The notes: generated from the letters alone by a model not told the origin. Shown: positions 24,357 to 32,399, counted from the stretch's first letter. The stretch is 42,568 nucleotides of DNA from an uncultured Verrucomicrobiota bacterium (GCA_903835555.1 CAILNN010000288.1:1-42568), one strand, 5' to 3'. Translations and numbers: made by a program.

Positions 24357-25853
24357 CTAGCGAACCGAGAAACGAATTCGAAGTCGTTCCAAGGTGCTGC
24401 CTTCAGACTGATAAAGGGCGAAAAGGGCCTTGTTGTAATCAGCTAGCGCCCGAATCTCAGTCGAACGTGCGGTCGTTAAATCTCGCTGGAGCTGTAAGAC
24501 GATGAAACTCGTGCTCTTACCGTTTTCCAACTTTCGCTTCTCTCCCTCGTACGCCAGTTCAGCATATTTGGTTGCCGCACGGGTGGCTTCTACCCGCTTG
24601 AAGTCCGCATTGATCGTGTCAATGTTGTTGGCGATGGCTGCCATCACCTGTTGCTCCAGTAACTTGTATTGCAGCAGGTATTGCTCCGACAATAGCTTGG
24701 CTTCTTTATACCGATTACGCGCGGACCGGTTGCTCAACGGGTAACTAAAGACCGCACCAATTCCAAAATTGGGATAATCCCGATCGCCTAATTGTCCCAG
24801 GGAATCACTAAAAGTTGTCGCACGACCGGCTACCCCGTAACTGCCTGTGAGGTCCAACTGTGGAAAGAGTTGGTTCCGGTTGAATCGGATGGTGATCTTC
24901 TGTTTCTCCAGAAGAAGTCGCGCTTGGATGACATCCGGACGTTGTTTGAGTCCTCGCTCCCAACTGGAAATCTTGTCGACCAAGACCGGATTCGCGCTAA
25001 TCTTCTCAGCAGGATCCAGCAAGGTATCGGATAACGAGGCGAAATCGTCCGTGATTAGCCGTTTGAGTGTATTTTCCGCGTTGCTAAAGGTAGCTTCAGC
25101 GGTAATAAGGTCGGCTCTAACGGTTGCAGCCTGTGACTCCGCCTGCTTCTCGTCCAAAGTCGCCAAGGTCCCCACTTGCACCTTGATTTTGTTTTCGTTG
25201 TATTGCTGTTCGGCCAATTCCAACGCCTTTCGCTCGACTTCCACATTTTCTCGGGCTGCTGCCAAGTCGTAATACGCATTGGCGATTGCGGTCAATGATG
25301 TCAGAGCTTGGTTGACCACGTCTTGCTCGTTGTTCTGCAAGACGTTCTTGTTCAACTGCATTGTCAATCGAGGCGAATCAATCCAGAAATTCTTCAGCAA
25401 CGGCTGCGTAATACTGACCGTCGAGCCGGGGGTATAGGTCGAGTAAGGAGAATTGCCACTGTTGCGATTCAAGGTTCCCAGGATGTCGTAATGCATGCCG
25501 GACGGCAGGTTACCTGCCAAGTCTGAGGAATAATTCTCGTTCCAGGTCTTCGCCGGAGCAAAAGCCGGCTGTCCAGGAATGTTTTGTCCCGGCGATTCGT
25601 TAAAGGTCTGCCCAGCGCGAGCGGTAAATTTGGGGTCGTAGTAATCCGTAAAACTGGCACCCAGTTCAAGCGCCTGAATCCGCGGCTCATAGCGGATGAT
25701 TCGAAGGTCGAGGTTTTTCTCGAGAGCCAATCGAACGCATTCGTCCAAACTGATTGATCGCAGTTTGGGGTCGGCCATAGCCGTGACGGCGACAACCAGT
25801 GAGGCAGCAAGCCAGCGGGGATTCATCAGGTGACGAAAATGGGAGTTTTGCAT
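24357..25853 (-). CDS. TolC-type outer membrane efflux protein
   Basis: A trimeric outer-membrane channel for efflux pumps or type I secretion. Residues from ISLDECVRLALEKNLDLRI onward show the two OEP repeats: long helices (ALTSLTAIANAYYDLAAARENVEVERKALELAEQQYNENKIKVQVGT) and beta segments such as LDLTGSYG and NFGIGAVFSYPL. The second repeat ends with ATKYAELAYEGEKRKLENGKST. The start is ambiguous. The frame is open to 25916 (six bases after the upstream stop), but MQNSHFRHLMNPRWLAASLV at 25853 gives a normal signal peptide; an ATG at 25826 is also possible. It is the last gene of a run with the desaturase and FAD oxidoreductase. No pump partner is present. Confidence 0.88.
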   Translation of the reverse strand: MQNSHFRHLMNPRWLAASLVVAVTAMADPKLRSISLDECVRLALEKNLDLRIIRYEPRIQALELGASFTDYYDPKFTARAGQTFNESPGQNIPGQPAFAPAKTWNENYSSDLAGNLPSGMHYDILGTLNRNSGNSPYSTYTPGSTVSITQPLLKNFWIDSPRLTMQLNKNVLQNNEQDVVNQALTSLTAIANAYYDLAAARENVEVERKALELAEQQYNENKIKVQVGTLATLDEKQAESQAATVRADLITAEATFSNAENTLKRLITDDFASLSDTLLDPAEKISANPVLVDKISSWERGLKQRPDVIQARLLLEKQKITIRFNRNQLFPQLDLTGSYGVAGRATTFSDSLGQLGDRDYPNFGIGAVFSYPLSNRSARNRYKEAKLLSEQYLLQYKLLEQQVMAAIANNIDTINADFKRVEATRAATKYAELAYEGEKRKLENGKSTSFIVLQLQRDLTTARSTEIRALADYNKALFALYQSEGSTLERLRIRFSVR

Positions 25854-25922
25854 CCGTCGGTCAACGCGAGTTTCTATGTCCTTGAAACGACACGACGCGG
25901 ACGTGCCAGGTTTCATCGAAAT

Positions 25923-27227
25923 TCAACTTTCTGTCTTGGAAGCGCTTCCGGGCCAAATATCCGCGCCGGTCAACTCGCGACAGCAATTCAGCGCCGATGT
26001 GAAGGCATCCTCGTGAAACCCGTACTTGAAGTAACTTCCCGCGAAGAAAATGCCGGTTTCATGGCCTAGTTGATTTAAGCGAGGCAGTTCGCGCTGAGCC
26101 CGAATTGCTCCCAGACTGAAGAGCGGATGCTCATAGGAAATCTCTCGAAGGACCGTCCTTCTATCGACGGAGTCTCCCGCATTGATCGACACAAAATACG
26201 GATTCCGTTCGCTGACCCCCTGCAACGAATTCATCCAATAGATGGTTTGTGACGTCATTTTCCCGTTCTTGTCAGCCGAAATTCGATAGTTCCAGGAAGA
26301 CCATATGCGCCGACGTCGGGGCATCACCGAAGCGTCCGTATGGACGGTGGCCAGGTTTGGCTGATAGCGGAATTCCTGTAGGAGTGTCTGTGCCAACGGA
26401 TGGGGAGATGACAGCAGCCCAAGGGCTTGGTCGCCATGACACGCCAGGATTACTCGATCGTACGATTCAACCGCTCCATCCTCGGTCTGGACTTCGACGC
26501 CTTCCCGTACTTTGGTGACCTGCACCACCCTCTTCCGGAGTCGGAACCGGTTTCCTAGGTGAGGTTCCAGTCGCCGAACATATTCACGAGCTCCACCCGT
26601 CACTGTCCACCATGGATGACGGCCCTTCAGTCCCAGGAATCCGTGGTTGTAAAAGAAGCGCAGCAGCGTGTGGGCAGGAAATCGTAGCATTTCGTCCCGT
26701 GGTGTGCTCCAGACCGCACTGCTCATCGGTAGAAGGAACAAATCCAGAAAATCGGGACCGTACCCACGCTGCTCGACGTATTCAGCTACCGTCAAATCCA
26801 GATTGGATTCATCTCGAAGGGTTTGGACGGCTTCGCGGTTGAACCGGGCCATCGCCTGCAACATGCGCCAATGGCGAGGTCTCAAGAGATTTCGGCGCTG
26901 GGCAAAAAGGCCACTTAATCCCGAGCCACAATATTCCAATCCCGTTGGACAGTGCTGGACACTGAAGGACATCAACGTCGGTTGGGCCGGAACCTGAAGT
27001 TCGGCAAAAAAGCGCCACAAGTTGGGATAGGTCACCGGGTTGTATACCATGAACCCAGTGTCGAAGGAGGCGGACTCTCCCCGGTAGGTTACATCAATGG
27101 TGTTGGTGTGCCCGCCAATATAATCATTCTGCTCGTAGAGACTAAGAGCATACCGAGATCTCAAGAAGTACGCACAACCGAGGCCGGCTATTCCTGAACC
27201 AACGATGGCCAGCCGTGGAAGCGGCAT
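25923..27227 (-). CDS. NAD(P)/FAD-dependent oxidoreductase, amine-oxidase fold
   Basis: A 434-residue flavoprotein with the N-terminal dinucleotide fold LAIVGSGIAGLGCAYFL and the adjacent SLYEQNDYIGGHTNT. It also has FDTGFMVYNPVTYPNL and a C-terminal FAD contact IFFAGSYFKYGFHEDA. Relatives often lie in clusters with DUF1365 and cyclopropane-fatty-acid synthase genes and are thought to act on lipids or carotenoid-like substrates. Here the neighbour is an acyl desaturase, consistent with lipid modification. The start ATG (27225-27227) lies in the terminal repeat of an inserted palindromic element (copy E), 14 bases after the desaturase stop. The real N-terminus before MPLPRLAIVG cannot be recovered. 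Confidence 0.88.
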   Translation of the reverse strand: MPLPRLAIVGSGIAGLGCAYFLRSRYALSLYEQNDYIGGHTNTIDVTYRGESASFDTGFMVYNPVTYPNLWRFFAELQVPAQPTLMSFSVQHCPTGLEYCGSGLSGLFAQRRNLLRPRHWRMLQAMARFNREAVQTLRDESNLDLTVAEYVEQRGYGPDFLDLFLLPMSSAVWSTPRDEMLRFPAHTLLRFFYNHGFLGLKGRHPWWTVTGGAREYVRRLEPHLGNRFRLRKRVVQVTKVREGVEVQTEDGAVESYDRVILACHGDQALGLLSSPHPLAQTLLQEFRYQPNLATVHTDASVMPRRRRIWSSWNYRISADKNGKMTSQTIYWMNSLQGVSERNPYFVSINAGDSVDRRTVLREISYEHPLFSLGAIRAQRELPRLNQLGHETGIFFAGSYFKYGFHEDAFTSALNCCRELTGADIWPGSASKTES

Positions 27228-27245
27228 TTTGAAAAAACGCCCTAG
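27224..27245 (-). repeat. Palindromic TIR element, copy E (terminus only)
   Basis: Only the end GGCATTTTGAAAAAACGCC-CTAG remains. Read on the minus strand, its CTAG contains the stop codon of the desaturase gene, and the ATG in its CAAAATG is the start of the FAD oxidoreductase. The element therefore occupies the whole gap between the two genes. Confidence 0.75.
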
Positions 27246-28342
27246 GCTCGGGAAACTGGCGGACGCAAGCCACCTAGGGGCTTCTGCTGGTGCACAGGCG
27301 GCACACTCCCCGTTTGATCGCTGACACGCGGTGCCGAAAGCTTGCTCGCCTGAAGATGGGTTGAAGGGTCATAGGCAGCGATTGGAACCGGACGAAGGTC
27401 CCAGATTAATCCCAGCCAGGAGAGGACCTTAAGTCCGTAATAGGTCACATCAATTTCCCACCAATAGAACCCCTGACGGACGGTACCCATATGGCGATGG
27501 TGGTTGTTGTGCCAGCCTTCTCCCAAAGTGATGATCGCCAGGAGAAAACTGTTGCGGCTATCGTCATCTGTTTCGTAGCGGCGCTTTCCAAAGACATGGG
27601 CCAACGAGTTGATGAACGCAGTGCAGTGGAAAAGGACTGTCGTGCTAATGAAGAAGCCCCAGACCACCAATTGCCAGCCGCTCGTGTGAAGCACCGGGAA
27701 TGCCGCGTTCAACCAATTTCCCGCCACGTACAGCGCGATGGCAAATAGCACGGGAATCAAAACGTCAAAGCGATTCAAAAACACCAACTCTGGGTACCTG
27801 GCCAAATCTTTTACTCGACGATAGTCCGTCGGAAAGTTCTTGGAACTGGTTATCCAGCCAATGTGCGCCCAGAGGAATCCATGTTGGCGGGGCGAATGCT
27901 TGTCCTTCTCATCGTCTGAATGCTGGTGATGGTGGCGATGCGTGTAAGCCCACCAGAGTGCTCCCCGTTGAACACAGGTCGCCCCCCAAAGCCCGAAGAT
28001 GAACTGCATGAAGCGCGAAGTCGTGAAGGTGCGGTGGGAAAAATAGCGGTGATAGAATCCAGTGACCGCGAACATCCGAATGACGTAGAGGAAGAAGGCC
28101 AGACCTACCGCCAGCCAGCTTATTCCCGTCCACAACACCCCAAGGCAACCCAAATGAAGTACGCAAAATGGTATGGTTCTGACCCATTCCACTTTGTCCT
28201 CGCGCTTTTCGGCTTCGGCAATGGTTTCTACTTCGTAGTCAGAATCAAACCATTGGATGACCGAGACGACCGAAGAACGCAGGAATCGCGGAAGGAATGT
28301 GGCTGGCATGGATGTGGAGGCTGACTTGGAATGTAAATTCAC
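27242..28342 (-). CDS. Acyl-CoA/acyl-lipid fatty acid desaturase
   Basis: A membrane-bound di-iron desaturase. The three His boxes are present: HRYFSH, HRHHHQHSDD and WHNNHHRHMG. They are separated by hydrophobic stretches (VLHLGCLGVLWTGISWLAVGLAFFLYVI and LIPVLFAIALYVAG). The C-terminal YYGLKVLSWLGLIWDLR is typical of delta-9 acyl desaturases. It introduces a double bond into saturated acyl chains, adjusting membrane fluidity. The frame starts at a GTG (28342); the ATG at 28309 (MPATFLPR) is a reasonable alternative. The gene heads a minus-strand run with the FAD oxidoreductase and TolC genes. Confidence 0.9.
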   Translation of the reverse strand: MNLHSKSASTSMPATFLPRFLRSSVVSVIQWFDSDYEVETIAEAEKREDKVEWVRTIPFCVLHLGCLGVLWTGISWLAVGLAFFLYVIRMFAVTGFYHRYFSHRTFTTSRFMQFIFGLWGATCVQRGALWWAYTHRHHHQHSDDEKDKHSPRQHGFLWAHIGWITSSKNFPTDYRRVKDLARYPELVFLNRFDVLIPVLFAIALYVAGNWLNAAFPVLHTSGWQLVVWGFFISTTVLFHCTAFINSLAHVFGKRRYETDDDSRNSFLLAIITLGEGWHNNHHRHMGTVRQGFYWWEIDVTYYGLKVLSWLGLIWDLRPVPIAAYDPSTHLQASKLSAPRVSDQTGSVPPVHQQKPLGGLRPPVSRA

Positions 28343-28663
28343 CGGCTACAGGACCAACGTCAAAAACAACAGTAAAAACGACAACGGTAATGTCCGCAAC
28401 CTCCGGTGATTATACGAACGTACCCCCTCGGAGATTCAATCCATTTTCCACCAGCCCTCACCCCGGACAACGACACGCTGTCAGATGAGGACCCCAAAGG
28501 ACTCGAGGACCAAAAAGGACTCAAAAAAACAAGAGCGGACCAGGAGTTGGGCGGCACGTTGGGTGGCACGGTCAATAACTTGATTACCGACAAAACGAGC
28601 TGATTTTGAACCACGCAAAGTAAAATTCCAGTTTTCCTTTGTGAAAAACTCGATCCTCCATCC
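28343..28663. other. Intergenic region, no gene recognised
   Basis: This stretch precedes the minus-strand desaturase. Frames on both strands are short and low complexity. It contains imperfect short repeats (AAAGGACTCGAGGACCAAAAAGG and GGGCGGCACGTTGGGTGGC), but no tRNA-like or terminator-like structure. It probably holds the desaturase promoter; a TTGACG at 28358-28363 (minus strand) is a weak candidate -35. Confidence 0.4.
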
Positions 28664-28738
28664 AAGGCGTGTTTTCAAAATGGCTTTGTCTGTTTTGGCC
28701 AGCAGATAGGCAAATGCATTTTGAAAGCACGACACTAG
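28664..28738. repeat. Palindromic TIR element, copy F (internally deleted, 75 bases)
   Basis: Left end AAGGCGTGTTTTCAAAATGG with GCTTTGTCTG joins directly to the right half TTTTGGCCAGCAGATAGG and ends CATTTTGAAAGCACGAC-A-CTAG. The middle of the element is deleted but both ends remain, which still gives a strong hairpin. The CTAG at 28735-28738 contains the stop codon of xerC. Confidence 0.85.
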
Positions 28739-29670
28739 GCTCGAGGGTGGGCCGATTCATAGGCGCGCTTCAATCGATCGGTGCTCACGTGGGTATAGAC
28801 TTCCGTGGTGCTCAGGCGGGTATGTCCCAGCAATTCCTGGACGCTTCGAAGGTCGGCTCCGCCGTCTAGCAGATGGGTGGCAAAACTGTGCCGCAACTTG
28901 TGCGGGGTGATGTCCGGCGCGAGTCCACATTGGGCTAAATGTCGCTTTAATCGCCGTTGCACGGTTAAGGGTCGTATGGACTCAGGACCCTTCCCAGCAA
29001 GGAAAAGCGGCCAGTTGCTGACCCTGGGATGTTGGACAGCGCTCCAATACCGCGTCAGGGCTTCCAGCGCCGGTTCTCCGACTGGCAGTATGCGAATCTT
29101 GCGCCCTTTTCCACAAACGCGTACCTGCCGGGTCGCTAGGTCGAGGTCTTCAACCCGAAGCCCGCAAACCTCGCTGATGCGTAGTCCTGCGGTGTAAATG
29201 AATTCCAGCAGCGCCGCGTCGCGCAGGCCAGCTCCATTGTTAGATGGGGTACCTTCTGTTTCGGTTTGATCTGACGGTGTCGGGGCCTCCAGCAACTGAA
29301 CGACTTGTTCCTTTTGTAGAAATCGCGGAAGCCGCTTTTGCAGGCGGGGCAGGGAAAGACCACGTAGAGGAATTTGTTCCACTTCACCCAACCTCAGGAG
29401 GAATCGATACAGACCGCGCAAGGCACTGAACCGAAGCTGGATGGTGCTTCGTCCCAGACCGCTTCGCCCCAGATGCCGGACGTAGGACCGAAAATCATCA
29501 CGTGTCAATTGGGTCCACCGAGGTTCTTCATTCTCGGTCCCGGTTTTCCAAAGGCTGAACTCTTCCAGCGCCTGCCGATAATTGCGGACCGTACACGGGG
29601 AAGCCATTCGGGACTCCAAGTCGCGCAAGAATCGAGAGCACGTTGAACGCTCGGTAGGTGCGGTCGTCAC
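28735..29670 (-). CDS. xerC: Site-specific tyrosine recombinase XerC
   Basis: The 311-residue recombinase has an N-terminal SAM-like core-binding domain (FLRDLESRMASPCTVRNYRQALEEF, YVRHLGRSGLGRSTIQLRFSALRGLYRFL) and a catalytic domain. The catalytic residues are Arg in TAGLRISEVCGL, Lys in CGKGRKIRILP, His-x-x-Arg in HKLRHSFATHLLDGG, a second His in LLGHTRLSTTEVYTH, and Tyr in VYTHV. Xer proteins resolve chromosome dimers at dif; no other recombinase or insertion is nearby. A longer insert (PTPSDQTETEGTPSNNG) lies between the domains. The ORF starts ATGACGACCG; a 16-base palindrome lies 45 bases upstream. The stop codon is part of repeat copy F. Confidence 0.93.
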   Translation of the reverse strand: MTTAPTERSTCSRFLRDLESRMASPCTVRNYRQALEEFSLWKTGTENEEPRWTQLTRDDFRSYVRHLGRSGLGRSTIQLRFSALRGLYRFLLRLGEVEQIPLRGLSLPRLQKRLPRFLQKEQVVQLLEAPTPSDQTETEGTPSNNGAGLRDAALLEFIYTAGLRISEVCGLRVEDLDLATRQVRVCGKGRKIRILPVGEPALEALTRYWSAVQHPRVSNWPLFLAGKGPESIRPLTVQRRLKRHLAQCGLAPDITPHKLRHSFATHLLDGGADLRSVQELLGHTRLSTTEVYTHVSTDRLKRAYESAHPRA

Positions 29671-29714
29671 GACTGGATTTTAGTGTACTTTGGTGCTTTC
29701 GCAATCCTCGTCGG

Positions 29715-29730
29715 CAAGGGATATCCCTTG
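29715..29730. promoter_or_regulatory. 16-base perfect palindrome upstream of xerC (possible operator)
   Basis: CAAGGGAT-ATCCCTTG is a perfect inverted repeat in the gap between the divergent xerC gene and tRNA-Tyr. It does not resemble dif. Its location fits an operator acting on xerC, or on the tRNA-kinase transcript 115 bases downstream. Confidence 0.4.
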
Positions 29731-29845
29731 AGATTTCGGTCGGCGAAACGGTCTAAAGCAAAGATTTTGGAAAAAACAGCTTGAGCCTTTGTGCTACATT
29801 CGCCTTCATTCACGCCCTCCGCTATCTAGCGGTCTGGTCGTTCGT

Positions 29846-29930
29846 GGTGGGATACCCAAGTGGCCAACGGGGGCAGACTGTAAATCTGCTGGCTTTGCCT
29901 TCACAGGTTCGAATCCTGTTCCCACCACCA
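29846..29930 (+). tRNA. tRNA-Tyr (anticodon GUA)
   Basis: An 85-base class II tRNA with encoded CCA. Acceptor GGTGGGA pairs with TCCCACC, followed by A-CCA. The anticodon stem GCAGA/TCTGC holds loop CTGTAAA, anticodon GTA. A long variable arm (TGGC/GCC type) and T arm ACAGG-TTCGAAT-CCTGT are seen. The PfkB kinase ATG follows 15 bases after the CCA end. Confidence 0.96.
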
Positions 29931-29944
29931 TCTCCGGTTTATTT

Positions 29945-30850
29945 ATGAGCGTTCTCGTTGTGGGCACAACTGCCCTTGATTCCATCAAGACCCCAAAGTC
30001 GGAGAATCCCCGCCTGTTGGGCGGCTCCGCCAGCCACGCTGCCGTCGCAGCCAGCTTTTTTGCCCCAACCAAGCTTTCTGGGGTGGTTGGCGGCGATTTT
30101 CCGTCGAAATACCTGACTCTCTACAAGAAGCATGGCATTGACCTGGCCGGGCTCGAGCGGGTCCATGATGGGCAGACGTTCCACTGGTCTGGCGAGTACG
30201 AGGTCAATATGAACAACCGGCGGACGCTAAACACCGTTCTCGGTGTGATTGAAAACTGGTCTCCGAAGCTGCCCGGTTCCTACGAAGAGGCTCCCTTTGT
30301 ATTGCTCGCTAATATCTCCCCTTCAGTCCAGCACACGGTGCTTGATCAGGTTCGCAAGCCCAAGTTTGTCGTGGCCGATACCATGGACCTTTGGCTCAAC
30401 GTTGCCTTGGCGGACTTACTGCGGCTTCTCAAACGGGTGGATTGCTTGGTCCTCAATGATAGTGAGGCACGCCAATTAACCGAAGACGATAACGTGGTGA
30501 CCGCCCTCAAGAAGATCCACAAGCTTGGACCTTCCTACGTCATCATCAAGAAAGGGGAGCATGGGTCTATTTTATCTGGACCCAAGGGACTTTTTCTGGC
30601 TCCAGCCTATCCCTTAAAAAAGGTGGTCGACCCAACCGGTGCTGGTGACTCGTTCGTAGGCGGTTTAATGGGGTACTTGGCCGCTCAAAAAAGTGGGTCG
30701 GTCGAAACCAATCTTCGCCGCGCCCTCATTCACGGCAGCGTCGTCGCGTCCTTCTGCTGCGAAGGCTTTGGCCTCATCCGCACGACCCGAACCAAGCGCG
30801 AGGAGATTCATGCCCGGGTGGCGCAACTTGAACACCTCGTTCGCATTTAG
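29945..30850 (+). CDS. PfkB family carbohydrate (ribokinase-type) kinase
   Basis: A 301-residue sugar or nucleoside kinase. The N-terminus SVLVVGTTALDSI and LLGGSASHAAVAAS form the substrate-binding region, and VVDPTGAGDSFVGG is the PfkB signature-2 with catalytic Asp. KKGEHGSIL and DCLVLNDSEARQL fit the family. The substrate (ribose, adenosine, fructose-1-P and others) is not clear. The frame is open into the tRNA gene, but MSVLVV at 29945 is the sensible start. The leader between tRNA-CCA and ATG is only 14 bases, so its mRNA 5' end probably comes from tRNA processing or a promoter inside the tRNA. It is followed by rpmB. Confidence 0.88.
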   Translation: MSVLVVGTTALDSIKTPKSENPRLLGGSASHAAVAASFFAPTKLSGVVGGDFPSKYLTLYKKHGIDLAGLERVHDGQTFHWSGEYEVNMNNRRTLNTVLGVIENWSPKLPGSYEEAPFVLLANISPSVQHTVLDQVRKPKFVVADTMDLWLNVALADLLRLLKRVDCLVLNDSEARQLTEDDNVVTALKKIHKLGPSYVIIKKGEHGSILSGPKGLFLAPAYPLKKVVDPTGAGDSFVGGLMGYLAAQKSGSVETNLRRALIHGSVVASFCCEGFGLIRTTRTKREEIHARVAQLEHLVRI

Positions 30851-30936
30851 CCTACTTCAACAAAATAACTTTCAACTTGCAGCCCTTGAGGTTCTGGTGC
30901 TATACCTGACCTTCTTTCGGTTGATCCGACAATTTT

Positions 30937-31209
30937 ATGGCTCGTATTTGTCCCATTTCAGGTAAGCGGCCCGCCCGCGGAAGCATCATTTGGCGCTCCG
31001 GTAAGGCCAAGAAAAAGGGTGGAATCGGTACCCACATAACGGCAATCACCAAACGGTGGTTTCGCCCAAATCTTCAGCGCGTCAAGGTTCAATTGCCCAA
31101 TGGCGAGGTGAAGCATATCCGAGTCGCCGCCAGTGTCATTAAGAAGGGCTTGGTGAACAAGGCCCCTCGCCGAAACTGGAAGAAAAAGGGCGAAGCGGTA
31201 GAGGCTTAA
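30937..31209 (+). CDS. rpmB: 50S ribosomal protein L28
   Basis: The 90-residue product starts MARICPISGKRPARGSII and continues with THITAITKRWFRPNLQRVKVQLPNGEVKHIRVAASVIKKGLV. This is a full L28 with the typical RWFxPNLQ core and a basic tail. A strong terminator lies 55 bases after the stop. No anti-SD match is evident before ATG. Confidence 0.96.
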   Translation: MARICPISGKRPARGSIIWRSGKAKKKGGIGTHITAITKRWFRPNLQRVKVQLPNGEVKHIRVAASVIKKGLVNKAPRRNWKKKGEAVEA

Positions 31210-31263
31210 GGTCGAGGCCTAAATTTGGGAGGAGCCCAGATTCCCGCTTTTGCCTCTCTTTTC

Positions 31264-31310
31264 ATAGGTCCTATACGCGCTATAGGACCTATAGGACCTA
31301 TTTTTATTTG
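31264..31310 (+). terminator. Rho-independent terminator after rpmB
   Basis: ATAGGTCCTATA at 31264-31275 pairs perfectly with TATAGGACCTAT at 31281-31292 around a CGCGC loop. The right half is repeated once more (AGGACCTAT) and followed by TTTTTATTT. On the minus strand no T run follows, so it mainly serves rpmB, although the stem could also slow transcripts of the convergent smpB. Confidence 0.85.
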
Positions 31311-31325
31311 ACCGGGTCTGTCTGC

Positions 31326-31781
31326 CTAACGCCCCTTTTGCCGGTGCATCATCGCTCGCTTGATTTCGCGATCGGATTCCCGGTCACGAATATCATCTCG
31401 CTTGTCGAAGCTGTCCTTGCCTTTTCCCACCGCGATCTGAACCTTGATTTTGCCGTTTTTCCAATAGAAAGAAAGGGGGACCAAAGTGTTCCCTTTCACT
31501 TTGGCCACCTCCAGCAACTTCCGTATCTCTGACCGATTCAGGAGTAGTTTTCGCGGCGTCTTGGGAAGGTGATTGAGCTGGTTTCCGTGGCTGTACTCGT
31601 CAATGTGCGCGTTGTGCAGCCACACCTCGTTACGCTCCACTCTCGCAAAAGCGTCGGTGATTTGTCCCCGGCCAGCCCGGAGTGACTTCACTTCTGTCCC
31701 ATGAAGCACGATCCCCGCTTCATAGGTGTCCAGAATATGGTAGTCCCGTCGTGCTTTCGAATTGGTAAGAAGATAGTCCAT
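31326..31781 (-). CDS. smpB: SsrA-binding protein SmpB
   Basis: SmpB binds tmRNA and is needed for ribosome rescue. The 151-residue product has NSKARRDYHILDTYEAGIVLHGTEVKSLRAGR, LHNAHIDEYSHGNQLNHLP, RKLLLNRSEIRKLL and the tail GKGKDSFDKRDDIRDRESDREIKRAM, all family hallmarks. It starts three bases after the rpoZ stop and is co-transcribed with it. Convergent to rpmB. Confidence 0.96.
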   Translation of the reverse strand: MDYLLTNSKARRDYHILDTYEAGIVLHGTEVKSLRAGRGQITDAFARVERNEVWLHNAHIDEYSHGNQLNHLPKTPRKLLLNRSEIRKLLEVAKVKGNTLVPLSFYWKNGKIKVQIAVGKGKDSFDKRDDIRDRESDREIKRAMMHRQKGR

Positions 31782-31784
31782 CCA

Positions 31785-32243
31785 TTAGGCCGCGACCGCC
31801 GGGGCCTCATCGCCCGAGGTCGGTGACGCCGTTGTCAAGGACGGAATGTCTGCCTCAGCCGCTGCGCTTTCAGCAGAAGTCTCTAGAGTCGGGGCAAAAA
31901 CGGGTGTCGCTGGTGCGGAAACGGGTTCCGCGATATTCAATGCTGCAGCGGCTGCCGCAGCGGCTGCGGAGGCGGCCGTCTTTCTCGGTGCCCGCTTTTT
32001 CTTGGGGACAACCACTTCCGGATGCTCGGGATGGATGTAGGTTGATTCCCACCCAATCTTTTCTTCGATGATTTCCAGCAAGGCTATGTCTGCCAAATCC
32101 ATCGTAGGAGGCGCATCCACCAGCGGACGGGAACTTCCTCCTCCTCCAGAGCTGATTTGCCGGACTCGGCGGGAAACGAGATTCACCAAGATGTGAGGGT
32201 TACCAACCTTTTCCAGGGCCTTCCGGGTAAGTTCAATATTCAT
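31785..32243 (-). CDS. rpoZ: DNA-directed RNA polymerase subunit omega with Ala-rich extension
   Basis: The first ~70 residues fit the omega-subunit fold as seen in this phylum: MNIELTRKALEKVGNPHILVNLVSRRVRQ, a glycine stretch, then MDLADIALLEIIEEKIG. The remaining ~80 residues are an Ala/Pro/Thr-rich low-complexity tail with PKKKRAPRK and an uninterrupted run of about nine Ala. The tail's purpose is unknown; the basic patch could contact nucleic acid. Immediately upstream of smpB. The assignment is to a diverged omega and is somewhat less certain than that of its neighbour. Confidence 0.75.
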   Translation of the reverse strand: MNIELTRKALEKVGNPHILVNLVSRRVRQISSGGGGSSRPLVDAPPTMDLADIALLEIIEEKIGWESTYIHPEHPEVVVPKKKRAPRKTAASAAAAAAAAALNIAEPVSAPATPVFAPTLETSAESAAAEADIPSLTTASPTSGDEAPAVAA

Positions 32244-32399
32244 CTCAAGAAGTAAAGTCGAAAAAAGAGCTAGAAGGGTAACTTATCTGATGGTCCGGGC
32301 AATAGTGATTTTGCAAATTTATGGTAAGAATCCGCGACCTCCTACTTGAAAGGAATTTCGTTCGTCGCCTTTTCTCTCTCCGGTCCTATTCTACCGCCG

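Noticed and set aside
28735..29930. xerC plus adjacent tRNA-Tyr as an integrated mobile island with attachment sites
   Set aside because: The recombinase matches the housekeeping Xer type. The genes downstream of the tRNA are core, and no repeat of the tRNA 3' end was noticed nearby.
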